Shown piece after piece: positions 63,478 through 64,000 of a stretch of DNA of 64,000 nucleotides. Under the pieces are notes generated by a model, which worked only from the letters and a program-made list of their open reading frames with translations, was not told the DNA's origin and searched no databases. The position numbers and the translations under genes were made by a program. Positions within the stretch are counted from its first letter, which is position 1; every line of letters begins with the position of its first letter. The stretch is from CAVXTT01 sp963764685 (GTDB lineage: Bacteria > Bacteroidota > Ignavibacteria > Ignavibacteriales > Ignavibacteriaceae), in the NCBI GenBank assembly GCA_963764685.1, contig CAVXTT010000021.1, positions 1 to 64,000 on the forward strand, read 5' to 3'.

Positions 63478-64000
63478 ATGGCTCGTTTTAAAAAGATCAT
63501 GTTTGGTATGCCTATAGGAAAGCTCAACGGACTTGTCTTCAAGGTACGAAAAGGAAAGCCGTATATTTGTACTGAACCTATCTATAATTCATTCACCGAT
63601 TCACCGGTAGTACACGAGAACAACAGTAAATTCGGATTTTTTGCACCTCTCACCAGTGCAATTCAGAGAGATTACTTTCTGAGACAGATATGGGAGGGGA
63701 CAAAAGTTAAAGGAGATACCCCGCGGCATAAGATCCAGCATATAAACTGGCATATAATCGATTCGGCAAGGAATTTAGACAATCTAAAACTTGTCCCATT
63801 CGAAAATCTGTTCCAGCCGGGGATCCCGGAAACGGTTTTCGGTGAAGAGCTGCTTACGCTTACCTTCCCCCCTTTTGGGATTAATTATAAGCAGAAAACC
63901 TATCCGCTTATTTCAGCACATGGTATTTTATACTGGCACTCGCGTAAACCCGAAGCACCCACTGGCAAGTCCCATTTTTTCCAGGATGTGTGCTCTGCCA
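63478..64000 (+). CDS. uncharacterised protein, cut by the window end
   Basis: Open from the ATG at 63478 (AAAAAGGGGG five bases upstream) through the right edge; 174 residues are visible with no stop. Starts MARFKKIMFGMPIGKLNGLVF with VRKGKPYIC soon after. Basic N-terminus, many aromatic residues, no signal peptide or membrane segment. No domain recognised. A CATCATCATCATT run lies about 20 nt before the start. Confidence 0.7.
   Translation, partial: MARFKKIMFGMPIGKLNGLVFKVRKGKPYICTEPIYNSFTDSPVVHENNSKFGFFAPLTSAIQRDYFLRQIWEGTKVKGDTPRHKIQHINWHIIDSARNLDNLKLVPFENLFQPGIPETVFGEELLTLTFPPFGINYKQKTYPLISAHGILYWHSRKPEAPTGKSHFFQDVCSA

Noticed and set aside
1..64000. tRNA and rRNA genes
   Set aside because: I looked for T-loop (GGTTCRA) plus acceptor pairing and conserved rRNA words; GGTTCAATTATAG in repeat family A is part of a hairpin, not a tRNA.

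Overview
The window looks like chromosomal DNA of an Ignavibacteria-type bacterium (Bacteroidota/Chlorobiota/Ignavibacteriota group), probably a metagenome assembly. The evidence is several secreted proteins ending in the NYPNPFNP-type C-terminal sorting domain, many beta-barrel and lipoprotein genes, TTG/ATG starts with AGGA-like ribosome sites, and a two-component-rich AT-leaning genome. No rRNA, tRNA or CRISPR array was found.

Layout. 0.3-6.8 kb: an NtrB/NtrC-type two-component system flanked by two outward operons for secreted Asp/Gly calcium-loop proteins, a DUF2202 lipoprotein and an outer-membrane barrel. Three sigma-54 promoters and paired enhancer repeats tie these into one local regulon. 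6.9-14.2 kb: pepT, a degenerate receiver, an IS200-type transposase inside its own structured repeats, mlaF, an SppA protease fused to a barrel-like domain, and a macro-domain deacetylase. 14.4-20.4 kb: acetyl-CoA synthetase, an acyl carrier protein, two Kbl-family enzymes and threonine dehydrogenase. 20.5-24.6 kb: a GIY-YIG gene between 35-bp inverted repeats, then ahcY, metK and a sugar nucleotidyltransferase (leftward). 24.8-33.2 kb: nitronate monooxygenase-like protein, a NarL-type kinase/regulator pair, mnmA, small envelope proteins and PIN-PhoH. 34-43.7 kb: carAB, a giant multi-PAS hybrid kinase, and pckG. 44-58 kb: lipoproteins, an MFS transporter coupled to a small ORF, two radical-SAM enzymes, two T9SS cargo proteins, a VOC protein and a papain-like (YiiX-type) protein. 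58-64 kb: repeat-rich accessory DNA with a second IS200-type transposase, a proline iminopeptidase-like hydrolase, a TM1266-like protein and an unfinished gene at the right edge.

Eleven otherwise well-conserved genes are broken by about 19 single-base insertions. When repaired, every gene becomes a full-length in-frame family member. At most sites the surplus base makes a four-base 'codon' that contains two synonymous codons (for example CTTA = CTT/TTA Leu, AAAG = AAA/AAG Lys, GTCA = GTC/GTA Val). This suggests that synonymous variants from co-existing strains were both kept in the consensus. These genes are therefore annotated as intact CDS with frame errors, not as true pseudogenes.

The strongest candidate for a previously undescribed system is the sigma-54 regulon at 0.3-6.8 kb. 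Next are two transposase/palindromic-repeat families, an inverted-repeat-bounded GIY-YIG unit, and three large hairpins, two of them built from roughly 11-nt repeats.
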